Assembly (NCBI GenBank): GCA_039984715.1
Contig: JBDWUA010000015.1
Span: 124,001 to 188,000, forward strand
Reading direction: 5' to 3'
DNA length: 64,000 nucleotides
Origin: JABSSA01 sp039984715
GTDB taxonomy: Bacteria > Pseudomonadota > Alphaproteobacteria > Rhodobacterales > Rhodobacteraceae
The position numbers were made by a program, and so were the translations under genes. Positions 15,114-24,367 of this stretch are shown here, piece by piece; within the stretch, counting starts at the first letter, position 1; each line of letters begins with the position of its first letter. Below the pieces are notes generated by a model, which was given only the letters and a program-made list of their open reading frames with translations, did no database searches and was not told the DNA's origin.

Positions 15114-15860
15114 TTAACAGGTATAATTCAAGCCCAGACGGCCGCCATCAACAAAGATGGTCTCACCTGTAATATAGCTTGATTTCTTGGAACACAGAAA
15201 GGCAACCACATCACCAATTTCACGCGCATCCCCGACGCGTCCCAACGGCGTGCGGGACATCGCCATTTTAAAGGCTTCGGGGTTCGCGTTCACGCCTGCC
15301 ATCATTTCGGTATCGATGGAACCAGGGCCAACCGCGTTGACGCGAATGTTGTTTTTGGCCAATGCCAATGCAGCAACCTTCGTCAATTGCATCACGCCGC
15401 CTTTCGACGCGCAATAAGCTGGAATTGCAGGGATCGCGACTTGTGCGTTGATCGAAGACATGTTGACGATGGCCCCCGCGATTTTGTGTTCCACCATCAC
15501 ACGGGCCGCCAGCTGAGTCGCAACGAAAACACTGCGTAAATTGACGTCGAGAACCTTTTGAAAAGTGTCGACATCGTATGTTAAGAAATCGCCTGGCATG
15601 GCGATGCCTGCGTTATTCACCAAGGCGCTGATTGGGCCATGATCTGCTGCAATTGTCGCGAACATCGCGTTGATCTGATCAAGGTCAGACATATCGCAAG
15701 CGATCGCAGATGCGCCCAGTCTTTTCGCCTCTGCCGCCACTCCTTCAGCGTTTATGTCCGACAAGATTACGTCGTACCCATCTTCGATAAGAGCTTCTGT
15801 ACACGCAAGGCCAATGCCCTGCGCCGCACCCGTTACCAGGGCCAGTGGTTTGTCAGTCAT
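15114..15860 (-). CDS. Short-chain dehydrogenase/reductase
   Basis: A 248-residue classical SDR. The cofactor motif TGAAQGIG is at 10-17, NNAG at 82-85, catalytic Ser at about 136 (NMSS), and the YCASK motif with Tyr149 and Lys153. An Asp after the second strand (LSDIN, residue 35) favours NAD(H). The C-terminus (ITGETIFVDGGRLGLN) is typical of the family. It stands alone between intergenic regions, with a hydantoinase remnant upstream. Substrate unknown. It could in principle serve as a ketoreductase for the polyketide-like cluster 1.7 kb away, but no operon link exists. Confidence 0.88.
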   Translation of the reverse strand: MTDKPLALVTGAAQGIGLACTEALIEDGYDVILSDINAEGVAAEAKRLGASAIACDMSDLDQINAMFATIAADHGPISALVNNAGIAMPGDFLTYDVDTFQKVLDVNLRSVFVATQLAARVMVEHKIAGAIVNMSSINAQVAIPAIPAYCASKGGVMQLTKVAALALAKNNIRVNAVGPGSIDTEMMAGVNANPEAFKMAMSRTPLGRVGDAREIGDVVAFLCSKKSSYITGETIFVDGGRLGLNYTC

Positions 15861-15893
15861 GGTTTATCCTTCAAATCCGTAGTCATTCTTAGC

Positions 15894-16348
15894 TTAATCA
15901 GATGTGACGAACCCATGCCATAGATCGGCGTCAACATTATTACGTGATCTTACATTGGCATCACCATAGCCACCGCCGACAGGCAAACTTAACATCAAGC
16001 CCGGGCCGTTTTTCAACAAGATCTTCCCTTACTGCGTAGTTTAGCTTTATCCGCCAATTCGACTGGGCCTGCTTTTCCCATAGCTCCGTAGTTACGTCCA
16101 CGTGCCGGACTTTCAACGCGGTCAAACATGGCGTTGATATAGAAATAGCGTCCTTCGCGCGGCTCAATCCCGACTGTTAGGGCAAACCCGTCAACGATTG
16201 CCATGTCGACAGCGCTATCAGCGGTCAGAAGCGATTTGTAACCGTGTTCTTTTGCAGAGGTATCCCAAGGCGAAATCGCATCATGCTGTGTTATTTTCTC
16301 ATTCCCAAACTCGAGCCTTGATGCATCTTTGCAAAGTTGTGCGACGGC
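15894..16348 (-). pseudogene. Hydantoinase B / oxoprolinase remnant, frameshifted
   Basis: Two minus-strand reading frames together read as the C-terminal end of an N-methylhydantoinase B-type protein. The first frame contains MFDRVESPARGRNYGAMGK and GPVELADKAKLRSKGR and stops near 16017. One frame over, the sequence resumes as LKNGPGLMLSLPVGGGYGDA, the glycine-rich end typical of the family, and stops at 15894. The N-terminal three quarters are missing; a TAA closes the frame at 16349, where the divergent rhodanese gene begins. The frameshift and truncation show that this is a non-functional remnant. It suggests an ancestral hydantoin or cyclic-amide catabolic locus here. Confidence 0.7.
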
Positions 16349-16415
16349 TTAATTCGTGTCTATGTTGGAAAAAATTGTTCCATATATCGACACACACCAT
16401 GCCAGAGGTACCCAT

Positions 16416-16820
16416 ATGGCCAAGCTGAAACTGTCATCCGCACAAATGGTAACTGATGCCCGCGATCGCATCGAAGAAGTTGAAACCAGTGACCTGATTG
16501 CGATGCTAGACGACCCAAATGTTGTTGTCGTAGACATTCGCGATGTGCGCGAACGACAGCGCAGCGGCTTTATTCCGGGCAGCTATCATGCTCCGCGCGG
16601 CATGATCGAATTTTGGGTAGATCCCGATAGCCCGTATTTTAAGGATATCTTCGCGCAAGCGGACAAAAAGTTTGTGTTCCATTGCGCATCTGGTTGGCGG
16701 TCCGCACTTACGACAGCGACACTTCAGGATATGGGGTTTAAAGCCGCGCATCTGAAAGAAGGTTTTTCCACTTGGGAAAAACAAGGCGGCCCCGTGGAGT
16801 TTCCCGAAAAGAAGTCTTAG
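16416..16820 (+). CDS. Rhodanese-like sulfurtransferase
   Basis: A 134-residue single rhodanese domain. Features are VVVVDIRDVRERQRSGFIPG and the catalytic loop HCASGWRSA with Cys90, which accepts sulfane sulfur from thiosulfate or persulfides. The ATG at 16416 has GAGG 8 nt upstream; the open frame extends 20 codons further without a ribosome site. No sulfur-metabolism genes are adjacent. A short N-terminal helical extension (about 25 residues) precedes the domain, common in stand-alone alphaproteobacterial rhodaneses. Cytosolic. Confidence 0.88.
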   Translation: MAKLKLSSAQMVTDARDRIEEVETSDLIAMLDDPNVVVVDIRDVRERQRSGFIPGSYHAPRGMIEFWVDPDSPYFKDIFAQADKKFVFHCASGWRSALTTATLQDMGFKAAHLKEGFSTWEKQGGPVEFPEKKS

Positions 16821-17320
16821 CTTCACCCGCAACTTAGCTTGTCAGATGCACTTCTGACAGCATGGGACACCAAACTGCCAAGACGCTCTTCTCTACCTTC
16901 TGGAAGATTGATGTCCGGAAGCGAAGTGAAGTGGTCCGGCAAAACTGGACAGCGTGCTAAGATGTATCCAACCTTGACGACAGGATACGGAATTGGCGAG
17001 GAACACAGTTCCTTTTGAGTTGGTATCGACCATATCACTCGGACTTGGAATTCCTGGAAACAAGCATGTCGTCTGGCCATTTTTCGATGGCTTCGGTGGA
17101 AAACAAAAAGATCAGGATGCAGGACTCACACCGCCAGAAATAACCTGTGTTGTGGAACATCGCACAGCTTTGACTCGATCCAGTCGTTTTTCTGAATCCT
17201 ATCAACGAACCACGTCATGCAATATTAGCCCAAACGTCAAGCATTTTGACCCAAAACGGGCCTTAGTCGCGGTGAAACCTATGGCCGCCTTGGATTGACC
17301 GCGTAACCTACGGCAAAGCG
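16821..17320. other. Gene-poor region between rhodanese and GST genes
   Basis: About 500 bp without a convincing gene. A 101-codon plus-strand frame at 16993-17298 is open but has no ribosome site and no recognisable motif. The composition is compatible with decayed coding sequence. I see no insertion-sequence ends or clear repeats. Confidence 0.45.
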
Positions 17321-17950
17321 CTATTCCCAGACCGACAACTCCTCTTTGCTCAGAACCATCTGAACCCCAGGCCTCTCCAACATTTGCAGGCAATGAGCCG
17401 TCCAATTTGGAAAGTCGGACCGCATATCTAGGCCGAGACGATTGCCCCATCTAAAATACCCAAGCAAACATGGATCAACAGGGGAAAAACCACCTAAAAC
17501 ATAACCAGCTTTTGGCATTCGTTCTTCGATCAGATTAAATACATCCCGCAATCTCGCCTGCCCTTTTACCTGAATGGACAAATGGTGGCTTGGATCATCT
17601 GTCAGTCGTGCCGTGTTCCAGCATTGCGTAACGGGACCTGCATGCACACCACTGGAGAGCCAGTTCATCCACTCGACAGCACGCACCAGTTTGTTTGGTG
17701 AAGTGTCCAAGTTGATGTTTGCCCCATAGGCGAGTGTCAGGTGCAACATGATCGCGGATACTTCCGTCAGGACTTCTCCCTCTAGGTCCAAGACAGGCAC
17801 TTGTCCCTTCGGATTGACGGACAAGTGCTTTTTCATTCTGGTTGAACCATCGCCGGTCAGCACTTTCTCCGCTTGGTATGGCTCCCCAAGTTCTTCAAGC
17901 ATAATGTGAACAGCAATCGAACATGCACCGGGAGAATAGTATAATTTCAT
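17321..17950 (-). CDS. Glutathione S-transferase
   Basis: A 209-residue cytosolic GST. The N-terminal thioredoxin-like domain starts MKLYYSPGACSIAVHIML, where Ser/Cys at positions 9-10 are the catalytic candidates of beta-class bacterial enzymes, and contains NPKGQVPVLDLEGEVLTEVS, the glutathione-binding cis-Pro and Glu-Ser region. The all-helical C-terminal domain follows from about residue 85. It conjugates or reduces electrophiles with glutathione. It forms a likely two-gene operon with the DUF1127 gene 15 nt upstream, divergent from a LysR regulator that may control it. Confidence 0.88.
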   Translation of the reverse strand: MKLYYSPGACSIAVHIMLEELGEPYQAEKVLTGDGSTRMKKHLSVNPKGQVPVLDLEGEVLTEVSAIMLHLTLAYGANINLDTSPNKLVRAVEWMNWLSSGVHAGPVTQCWNTARLTDDPSHHLSIQVKGQARLRDVFNLIEERMPKAGYVLGGFSPVDPCLLGYFRWGNRLGLDMRSDFPNWTAHCLQMLERPGVQMVLSKEELSVWE

Positions 17951-17965
17951 CTTTTGGACTTTCTT

Positions 17966-18169
17966 CTATCGCCAAAATGGCGTGTCACGTTCAGCTTTGG
18001 CTTGTGTGGGATCAATGCCAATGTCGCGCAGACGGTGTGGTTCCATATCGCTCAGCGCCTTTCGGGTGCGGTAGTTTCGAAACCACTGGATGATCAGAGG
18101 TTTTATACGATGTTTAAATGGGTTTGAGGGAGCGAGTGTCTTCGGCTGTAGGGTCGATAACTTCCTCAT
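17966..18169 (-). CDS. DUF1127 small protein
   Basis: A 67-residue basic protein whose second half, with LSDMEPHRLRDIGIDPTQAKAE, is the DUF1127 (YjiS-like) motif. A short basic N-terminal extension precedes it. Some alphaproteobacterial DUF1127 proteins affect RNA turnover or phosphate and carbon metabolism, but no role is assignable here. It lies 15 nt upstream of the GST gene in the same direction, and its promoter region is shared with the divergent LysR gene. Confidence 0.8.
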   Translation of the reverse strand: MRKLSTLQPKTLAPSNPFKHRIKPLIIQWFRNYRTRKALSDMEPHRLRDIGIDPTQAKAERDTPFWR

Positions 18170-18268
18170 AATGTATCCTTATCGTCCAATTTATACTTCC
18201 TTTTACGCTCTTGAATTGCTGAACCCAAACGATGCATTGTGATGGCTCCATAAGGAAATGTTATTCAC

Positions 18269-19189
18269 ATGCAGAACTATTCCCTCAATGGCCTAAGAAT
18301 GTTCGAGGTCGCGGCGCGACATCTCAGTTTTACCGTCGCGGCGAGTGAGCTAAATGTGACGCAGGCCGCTGTCAGTCAGCAAATCCGAAGGTTGGAGGAA
18401 GAACTTGGAACAAAACTCTTCATTAGAGGAAAGGGAGAGTTATCCTTGTCAGCGTCCGGTCAGGACTTGGCAGGAAGCGCGAAAGCCGCTTTAGCCATTC
18501 TGAACAAATCAATTGCCCGGATTACCAATACAGAAACCCAGGGTGTATTGGTCGTCTCCACACTGGCATCATTCGCATCCAGATGGTTGATCCCAAGACT
18601 GTCAAAATTTCAAGAAAAGCACCCTGATATAGCCCTCCATGTTCATACATCTGGAACCAAAGTGGATTTTGACCGTGATGGGGTCGACGCTGCTATTCGG
18701 TTGGCAGCCAAATCAGAAGCAGGGCTACATACCGAGTTGATTATGCCAGATGCGCTTTGTCTTGTTGCATCGCCGGACGTCGCCAGATCTGTAGGCGACA
18801 CGTTTGAGAACCTGTATCAGCAGCCCCTCATCATTGATGATAGTCGTCTATTGGACGAAAATTCACTCGATATAACTGGCCTAGCAACCGAGCAAGCCAT
18901 TGCAGTTCTCGAACTTGATAAGATGAAATTAGACCTTCGAGCTTATGAGCAAAGCGATAGTGTGATCCTTGCCGCGCTGGCAGGGCGTGGCGTTGCATTG
19001 ACGCGGATGTCACTGTGTATTGGAGACCTCGAAGCAGGCAACTTAGTGCTGGTCTGCAATTTCAACTTGCCGTTAGAGTTTGGATATTCGCTGGTGTGTC
19101 AGCAGAACCGTGCCGAAGATCCTAAGCTTTACGCGTTCAAGCGCTGGATGCTTCGAGAGATTTCCAATCAGTCAACTTCTGAAGACTGA
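18269..19189 (+). CDS. LysR-family transcriptional regulator (GcvA-like)
   Basis: A 306-residue LysR protein. The N-terminal winged helix is at about residues 5-63 (LRMFEVAARHLSFTVAASEL, then VTQAAVSQQIRRLEEELG), followed by the two-lobed effector domain from about 90 (GVLVVSTLASFASRWLIPRL). The SFASRWLIPRL segment is typical of the GcvA/AmpR-like branch. It is divergent from the DUF1127-GST pair, with a 99-bp shared promoter region, so these are its most probable targets. Effector unknown. Confidence 0.88.
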   Translation: MQNYSLNGLRMFEVAARHLSFTVAASELNVTQAAVSQQIRRLEEELGTKLFIRGKGELSLSASGQDLAGSAKAALAILNKSIARITNTETQGVLVVSTLASFASRWLIPRLSKFQEKHPDIALHVHTSGTKVDFDRDGVDAAIRLAAKSEAGLHTELIMPDALCLVASPDVARSVGDTFENLYQQPLIIDDSRLLDENSLDITGLATEQAIAVLELDKMKLDLRAYEQSDSVILAALAGRGVALTRMSLCIGDLEAGNLVLVCNFNLPLEFGYSLVCQQNRAEDPKLYAFKRWMLREISNQSTSED

Positions 19190-19444
19190 TGCCCACCTAC
19201 CAACACAACCCCAGAAGCCGACATTCGCGGCAAAGCAGAAAATCGGCAAAGTGGACTCAGAGCGGTCATTCGCTGCATTTTGCACGAACGTCAGCTTTGC
19301 CTATTTTCTGATTTTGGTCCAACTGTGACGGTTGGGTCAGGTTCGTGTGACGTTCAATATGAGTACTTGCGTCATCGGTAAACTTCTTCTGTCAGGGTTA
19401 TTGATCTTCTGATTGGGCAAGCGATTAGGCCAGGGCATTGAACT

Positions 19445-20380
19445 TCACTTCAACTTTGGATTCAATACATCCCGCAACCAATCGCCAAGCAAATTAACGC
19501 TTAGCGCCAGCGTTAGCAGGATCAGGGATGGGAATAGCAAAATCCACCACTCACCTGAAAAGAGAAACCCCTGTCCGATGCGAATGAGTGTGCCCAAAGA
19601 CGGTTGCGTGGCCGGGGCGCCCACCCCCAGAAAACTTAGCGTGGCTTCTGCTATGATGGCTAAGGCCAACGAAATTGTCGCGATCACAAGAACCGGTGAC
19701 AGAACATTCGGAAGAATGTGGCGCACCATGATCGCGATTGTGCTGCGCCCGATCACCTTTGCTGCGGCCACGTATTCCTTGTTCTTCTCAACCAATGTCG
19801 CGCCGCGCACCACACGCGCAAACTGAACCCAGTCGGACAATCCAATTGCAAGGATCAGCACCCAAATGGCCATTTGATCCCGGTATTCGACGGGCGTTAC
19901 CCCCTTGGCGATGCCGAAAATCAACATCGCCACCAAAATACTGGGAAAGGTCAATTGCACATCCGCCGCACGCATAATCAGCGTGTCGGTCCAGCCGCCA
20001 ATATACCCAGCGATCAAACCCAAAGACACACCCAACGTCAACGCAAACAACACCGCAGAGAAACCAACAAACAAAGAAATCCGCATACCGTATAAGATCG
20101 CGGAAAAGACGTCTCGACCTTGATCGTCAGTCCCCAACAAAAACTGTTCAGACGTGAACGCATTTGGTTCCATTGGGGCCGTAAACCCGTTCATCAGGTT
20201 TAAGGTCGCAGGATTGAATGGATCATGTGGTGCAATCAAAGGTGCAAATAATGCCGACAAGACAAGCAACATCAATATCACCAGAGATAGAACCGCGACC
20301 GGTGAATGCCGGAAGGTCCACGCGAAATCACTGTTCCACATATGACCAAGCCGCGACGGATATGTCATAAGTTTCGACAT
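19445..20380 (-). CDS. Peptide-type ABC transporter permease (DppC-like)
   Basis: A 311-residue inner-membrane permease. An N-terminal hydrophobic helix (VAVLSLVILMLLVLSALFAP) precedes the conserved LIAPHDPFNPA region, LGTDDQGRDVFSAILYGMR, and the EAA loop RGATLVEKNKEYVAAAKVIG. These are the hallmarks of DppC/OppC subunits. Its start overlaps the stop of the DppB-like gene (TAATG). It should pair with that subunit to import peptides or another class-C ligand. No ATPase gene is present in this cluster. Confidence 0.9.
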   Translation of the reverse strand: MSKLMTYPSRLGHMWNSDFAWTFRHSPVAVLSLVILMLLVLSALFAPLIAPHDPFNPATLNLMNGFTAPMEPNAFTSEQFLLGTDDQGRDVFSAILYGMRISLFVGFSAVLFALTLGVSLGLIAGYIGGWTDTLIMRAADVQLTFPSILVAMLIFGIAKGVTPVEYRDQMAIWVLILAIGLSDWVQFARVVRGATLVEKNKEYVAAAKVIGRSTIAIMVRHILPNVLSPVLVIATISLALAIIAEATLSFLGVGAPATQPSLGTLIRIGQGFLFSGEWWILLFPSLILLTLALSVNLLGDWLRDVLNPKLK

Positions 20381-21360
20381 TAAAGCGATCCAACCGTATC
20401 GGCGCGCAACCGTGGATCAATAGCAAAGTACAGCAGGTCCACGATCAAATTAATACCAACGAACATCACTGAAATAAGCATCAAATATGCGGCCATGACT
20501 GGGATATCCACGAATTGGATCGCATTGATGAACAGCAATCCAACTCCGGGCCATTGGAAAACTGTTTCGGTGATAATCGCAAAGGCGATGATCGAACCCA
20601 GTTGCAAACCTGTCACTGTAATGACGGGAACCAGCGTATTTTTCAGCGCGTGCCTGAAATTCACAACCCGATCTCGCAATCCGCGTGCCCGTGCGAAACG
20701 AATGTAATCTTGGCGCAAAACCTCTAACATCTCTGACCGCACAAGACGCATGATGAGGGTCATTTGATACAGACCCAGCGTAATCGATGGCAAGATCAGT
20801 GCCTTAAGGCCGCTGGCGGTCAGGAAACCCGTGCTCCATGATCCAATGTCGATGACGTCGCCGCGCCCAAAACTGGGCAGCATGTCCAATTCGACCGAGA
20901 ACACATAAATAAGAAGGATACCGATCAGAAAAGTTGGCAAAGACACACCAATCAATGAAACGGTCATGATGGTGTTGGTTACCCAGCCTCCGCGCCAAAT
21001 TGCTGTAAAAACACCAAGCCCGACCCCCATGAGAATGGCAAGCACCCCGGATACGGCAGCCAATTCCAATGTGGCCGGCGCACGTTCGACAAGGATCACC
21101 GAAACCTCGCGTCCCTGTTCATATGAAATGCCAAATTCGCCGTGCAATGCGTTCCTCAGGAACTTGAGATATTGCACAGGAAATGGTTGATCCAACCCAA
21201 GTTCGGCTCGCAATCGATCAACGTCTGCTTGGCTGCGTTCTTGCCCTAACATGTTGTCGATTGGGTCGCCGATAAAGCTGAACATTGAAAAGGCAACAAA
21301 ACCGACGACCAGCAACACAATCGCTGACTGAAAAACCCGCTTTATCACATACGTTAGCAT
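20380..21360 (-). CDS. Peptide-type ABC transporter permease (DppB-like)
   Basis: A 326-residue permease with the DppB/OppB pattern: an N-terminal helix (MLTYVIKRVFQSAIVLLVVG), the periplasmic segment DRLRAELGLDQPFPVQYLKF, and the EAA loop LVRSEMLEVLRQDYIRFARA. The C-terminal end (LIVDLLYFAIDPRLRADT) is the standard YxxxDPR region. It is translated just before the DppC-like subunit and about 117 nt after the PAS gene. The substrate is unknown. Confidence 0.9.
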   Translation of the reverse strand: MLTYVIKRVFQSAIVLLVVGFVAFSMFSFIGDPIDNMLGQERSQADVDRLRAELGLDQPFPVQYLKFLRNALHGEFGISYEQGREVSVILVERAPATLELAAVSGVLAILMGVGLGVFTAIWRGGWVTNTIMTVSLIGVSLPTFLIGILLIYVFSVELDMLPSFGRGDVIDIGSWSTGFLTASGLKALILPSITLGLYQMTLIMRLVRSEMLEVLRQDYIRFARARGLRDRVVNFRHALKNTLVPVITVTGLQLGSIIAFAIITETVFQWPGVGLLFINAIQFVDIPVMAAYLMLISVMFVGINLIVDLLYFAIDPRLRADTVGSL

Positions 21361-21477
21361 TGTTGACCCTATCTTTGACTGGCAACTTGCGAGCGCAAAG
21401 GCAACGGGTCAAGTGGATAGGAAATCTATGACGAGGTTCTTGGCGAACCTGAGCCACTTAGATTGATCAAAATTCCT

Positions 21478-22425
21478 CTAGGAAAACCGGCAATTCATAT
21501 CTTCGAAAACCGGACGCAATCCGATCACGTAAAATGCCCTTTTGTTCATGACCAAGCCGCTGACCGTCACAAGAAAGCGTTGGATCAAATGGTTCCGCAA
21601 AGAGATGCTGGCGATGTCCCTAACAGTTCCCTCTGCCGCCAGCGCTTCCGGAGATTCCGGTATGTTCAATTCAAGGCCTGCAAAATCGTTTACGTTCAGG
21701 CGCGACCCAAATTGCATTACTCCACCAAACATCTTACTCGCCGCGGCATTGGTATATCGCAAAACCATATCCCGATCTGCAACCAAAATTGGGTCTGGAA
21801 CGACATCTAACCCTGCGCAGAAATTGTTGTCCGGCATATTTACAACCGCAAAACGAACGACGGTTTGCAACTGATCGTCGAAAAGCGGAATGATTAAACG
21901 TTTCCAAGCAGATACAAATACTCTGCTGGGCGCTTCGTGAATTGTGAAAACGGATTCTTTTCTATGGCAAGCGGCCCGGTAGGTTGCCGTGAAGAACCGA
22001 CTGATATGGCCGGTAAAATACTCACTTGTTCGCCCAACCATACTTAGCCCGCGCAGGCCACGAATTCCTTCACCATAGTAAGAATAGAGAAACTCTGTTC
22101 CTCTGCTTTTGACATCCAAAATCATCAGATAGTCCGTCAGATGGGATATAGAGTCTTTGTCGAAATCCCTTGCCTTTAGACGCTCTTCTGGGCCGGCCAT
22201 GCGTTTGCAGGCTGAATAAAAGGTGATCAATTTCGGGTGTGGCAACTCTAACGGGGTCGGGCTAAATTTCACGAACGGAGCGTCGTACCCTTGTGTTTCG
22301 AAGCATTGATTCAGATCGACGGAAACACCAGAACTCTGTAAGTCCGATGCGATGGAATTTACATCCAAATTTCGACCGTCTAACTTCAGCTCCAAACTTT
22401 GCATCAATGATTGCACCTTTGGCAA
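21478..22425 (-). CDS. PAS-domain protein inside transporter cluster
   Basis: A 315-residue cytosolic protein without a signal peptide or output domain. The middle part (about 100-175, LTDYLMILDVKSRGTEFLYS, GEGIRGLRGLSMVGRTSEYF) resembles the PAS_5 type of alphaproteobacteria, and a second PAS-like stretch is at about 205-245 (GLDVVPDPILVADRDMVLRY, TNAAASKMFGG). No kinase, GGDEF or HTH domain follows. It lies between the binding-protein gene (and its terminator) and the permeases of the DppBC-like transporter, 117 nt upstream of the DppB-like gene. It may sense redox or ligand state for transport control, which is an inference from position only. Confidence 0.7.
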   Translation of the reverse strand: MPKVQSLMQSLELKLDGRNLDVNSIASDLQSSGVSVDLNQCFETQGYDAPFVKFSPTPLELPHPKLITFYSACKRMAGPEERLKARDFDKDSISHLTDYLMILDVKSRGTEFLYSYYGEGIRGLRGLSMVGRTSEYFTGHISRFFTATYRAACHRKESVFTIHEAPSRVFVSAWKRLIIPLFDDQLQTVVRFAVVNMPDNNFCAGLDVVPDPILVADRDMVLRYTNAAASKMFGGVMQFGSRLNVNDFAGLELNIPESPEALAAEGTVRDIASISLRNHLIQRFLVTVSGLVMNKRAFYVIGLRPVFEDMNCRFS

Positions 22426-22661
22426 AGTGATCTATCAATATTTTCGTTAAACATCGTTAAAATAGTTTACTTAAACGTTAACGTAAGCTCTGCGGCAGAC
22501 GATCTGAACAGAACAAAATTTTTATTTTATATTACAGTCCGTTACGATAGATTTGGGCGCGGTGCTTTATAGATAATTGAATTCGAACAGCCGCTTTTTC
22601 CACAGATCTGGATTAATTTCGTGCCGTGAAACAAACTGGGTTTAAGTGTTTTTAAATACAA

Positions 22662-22685
22662 ACGGAGCGCGTTTCCGCACTCCGT
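22662..22685 (-). terminator. Rho-independent terminator after binding-protein gene
   Basis: On the minus strand, ACGGAG-n-GCG, a GAAA tetraloop and CGC-n-CTCCGT form a stem of 9 pairs with one mismatch, followed by TTTGTATTT. It lies 27 nt past the binding-protein stop and before the PAS gene. It should reduce read-through, giving more binding protein than permease. Confidence 0.7.
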
Positions 22686-22711
22686 CCACCCCTTGGTTTG
22701 TGAAACGATGT

Positions 22712-24274
22712 TTAGTTCACCGTCACCCAACGCAGAATGAAAAAATTATCCGGACGCTGTGTCAATTCAACACTGTCCCGTGCCCCCCAAACAAGCGGTT
22801 GCACGTACAAAGGCACATAGGCCACATCGTCCTGCAATATTTGCGCTGCTTCGTCCAAAAGGGCCTGACGTTTCGTTTCGTCGATCTCTGACTGAATATT
22901 TGGCAGCATCTCGTCTATGCGCGCATTGGAATACGAGCCAAAATTCCAGCTTCCCAATTTTTTCTCTTCATTGGGCGTCGATGCCAAAAACCGCAAAGGG
23001 TGTTCAGCGTCAAAAGTACCTGGTGACCACCCAAGCAGATACATGTCGAAATTGTCGGACCTCAGTTCAGGCCAGTAATTTTGAACGGGCATTGCATCGA
23101 GTTCGGCTGTGATCCCGACTTGAGCCAACATCGCCGTAACGGCCTGACAGACGGCCTCGTCATTCAGGTAGCGATTGTTTGGGCATTTCAATCCAAAGGA
23201 AAACCCATCCTCAAATCCCGCCTCTGCGAGCAACGCCTTTGCCTTGTCTTGATCAAACGCATAGGGCGTACCTTGCGCATTTGAATATCCACGCATCGCA
23301 GGGCTGACCAATTGGCTGGCGGCTTCGGCATTGCCACGCATGATGGTTTGCAATATTGCGGGCACGTTCACAGCACTTGCGACGGCTTCGCGCACCCGGA
23401 CGTCAGCGAATGGATTCGACTGGCCAGAATTCGCACCGTATTTCAAAACGTCGGCCTCATGCGGGAAACCTAACATGATGACACGTGCCTCGATGCCTTG
23501 AATAACCTTTACATCATCCCGTGCTGACAATCGGGCCGCATCCTGTATCGGAACTGGGTTGATCATATCCACATCGCCCGACAGTAACGCAGCCACGGCC
23601 GTTGCTGGGTTTTGAATGGGGGTAAACTCCGCTCGGGTGATATTGTGCGTGGCGTCTTCCCACCAGCTGGAATGCGGTTCCAGCACGGTGCGCAACCCTG
23701 GTTCGCGCGCTGTCACTTTGAACGCGCCAGTGCCGTTTGCGTTCAGTGTCGCGAAGTTCCCGTTTTCCTTGTCGGGCTGCTCGGCATTGTTTGTGTTGGC
23801 CCAGCCACTGTCCATCATCATCCAATTGGCGATACTGTCCGGAAAAATCGGATTGGGCGCCGAAGTCATGACATCAACTGTAAACTGATCGACCTTGATC
23901 ACATCGCTGACGGGGGCAAACCAACTGCGCACATCCGCGACTTCGCTGGATGCGCGCGCGTATGAAAACAGTACATCATCAGCGTCAAAGGCACTGCCAT
24001 CGTGGAAAGTCACGCCTTCGCGCAAAACGAAACGCCAACCTTTCCCACCGTCGATCGGTTCCCAAGACGTCGCCAATGCGGGTTCTATGGACATGTCTTT
24101 GCCACGACGGACAAGACCTTCGTAAACATTATTTAAAAAGCCCAAAACGGGGGCAGAATTAACAGCATGTGGGTCAAGTGTTTGCGGGTCCGTCGTTCCG
24201 GCCCATTTGAAGTCTTCAGCCCATGCAGTGTGCATAGACAGCGGTAAAATCATCGCGGCAATTGCCAGTCGCAT
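22712..24274 (-). CDS. Peptide-type ABC transporter substrate-binding protein
   Basis: A 520-residue periplasmic protein of the SBP_bac_5 (DppA/OppA) family. A signal peptide ends at about residue 19 (LSMHTAWA). Family segments are TLDPHAVNSAPVLGFLNNVY, LREGVTFHDGSAFDADDVLF and FDQDKAKALLAEAGFEDGF. The ATG at 24274 has GGGAG 6 nt upstream; a GTG one codon earlier is less likely. It feeds the DppBC-like permeases 1.3 kb downstream. The ligand (peptide, opine or similar) cannot be told from sequence. Confidence 0.9.
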   Translation of the reverse strand: MRLAIAAMILPLSMHTAWAEDFKWAGTTDPQTLDPHAVNSAPVLGFLNNVYEGLVRRGKDMSIEPALATSWEPIDGGKGWRFVLREGVTFHDGSAFDADDVLFSYARASSEVADVRSWFAPVSDVIKVDQFTVDVMTSAPNPIFPDSIANWMMMDSGWANTNNAEQPDKENGNFATLNANGTGAFKVTAREPGLRTVLEPHSSWWEDATHNITRAEFTPIQNPATAVAALLSGDVDMINPVPIQDAARLSARDDVKVIQGIEARVIMLGFPHEADVLKYGANSGQSNPFADVRVREAVASAVNVPAILQTIMRGNAEAASQLVSPAMRGYSNAQGTPYAFDQDKAKALLAEAGFEDGFSFGLKCPNNRYLNDEAVCQAVTAMLAQVGITAELDAMPVQNYWPELRSDNFDMYLLGWSPGTFDAEHPLRFLASTPNEEKKLGSWNFGSYSNARIDEMLPNIQSEIDETKRQALLDEAAQILQDDVAYVPLYVQPLVWGARDSVELTQRPDNFFILRWVTVN

Positions 24275-24367
24275 CACATTCTCCCATTCTGAGTCGTCTT
24301 TTCTCAGCCGAGGGTAGAACTTCTGACTACTAAGGCAATGCCCATGCTTAGAATTCAGGATTTGGAA

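Noticed and set aside
16993..17298. 101-codon plus-strand frame, first suspected as a transposase remnant
   Set aside because: No transposase motif, inverted repeat ends or ribosome site could be found.
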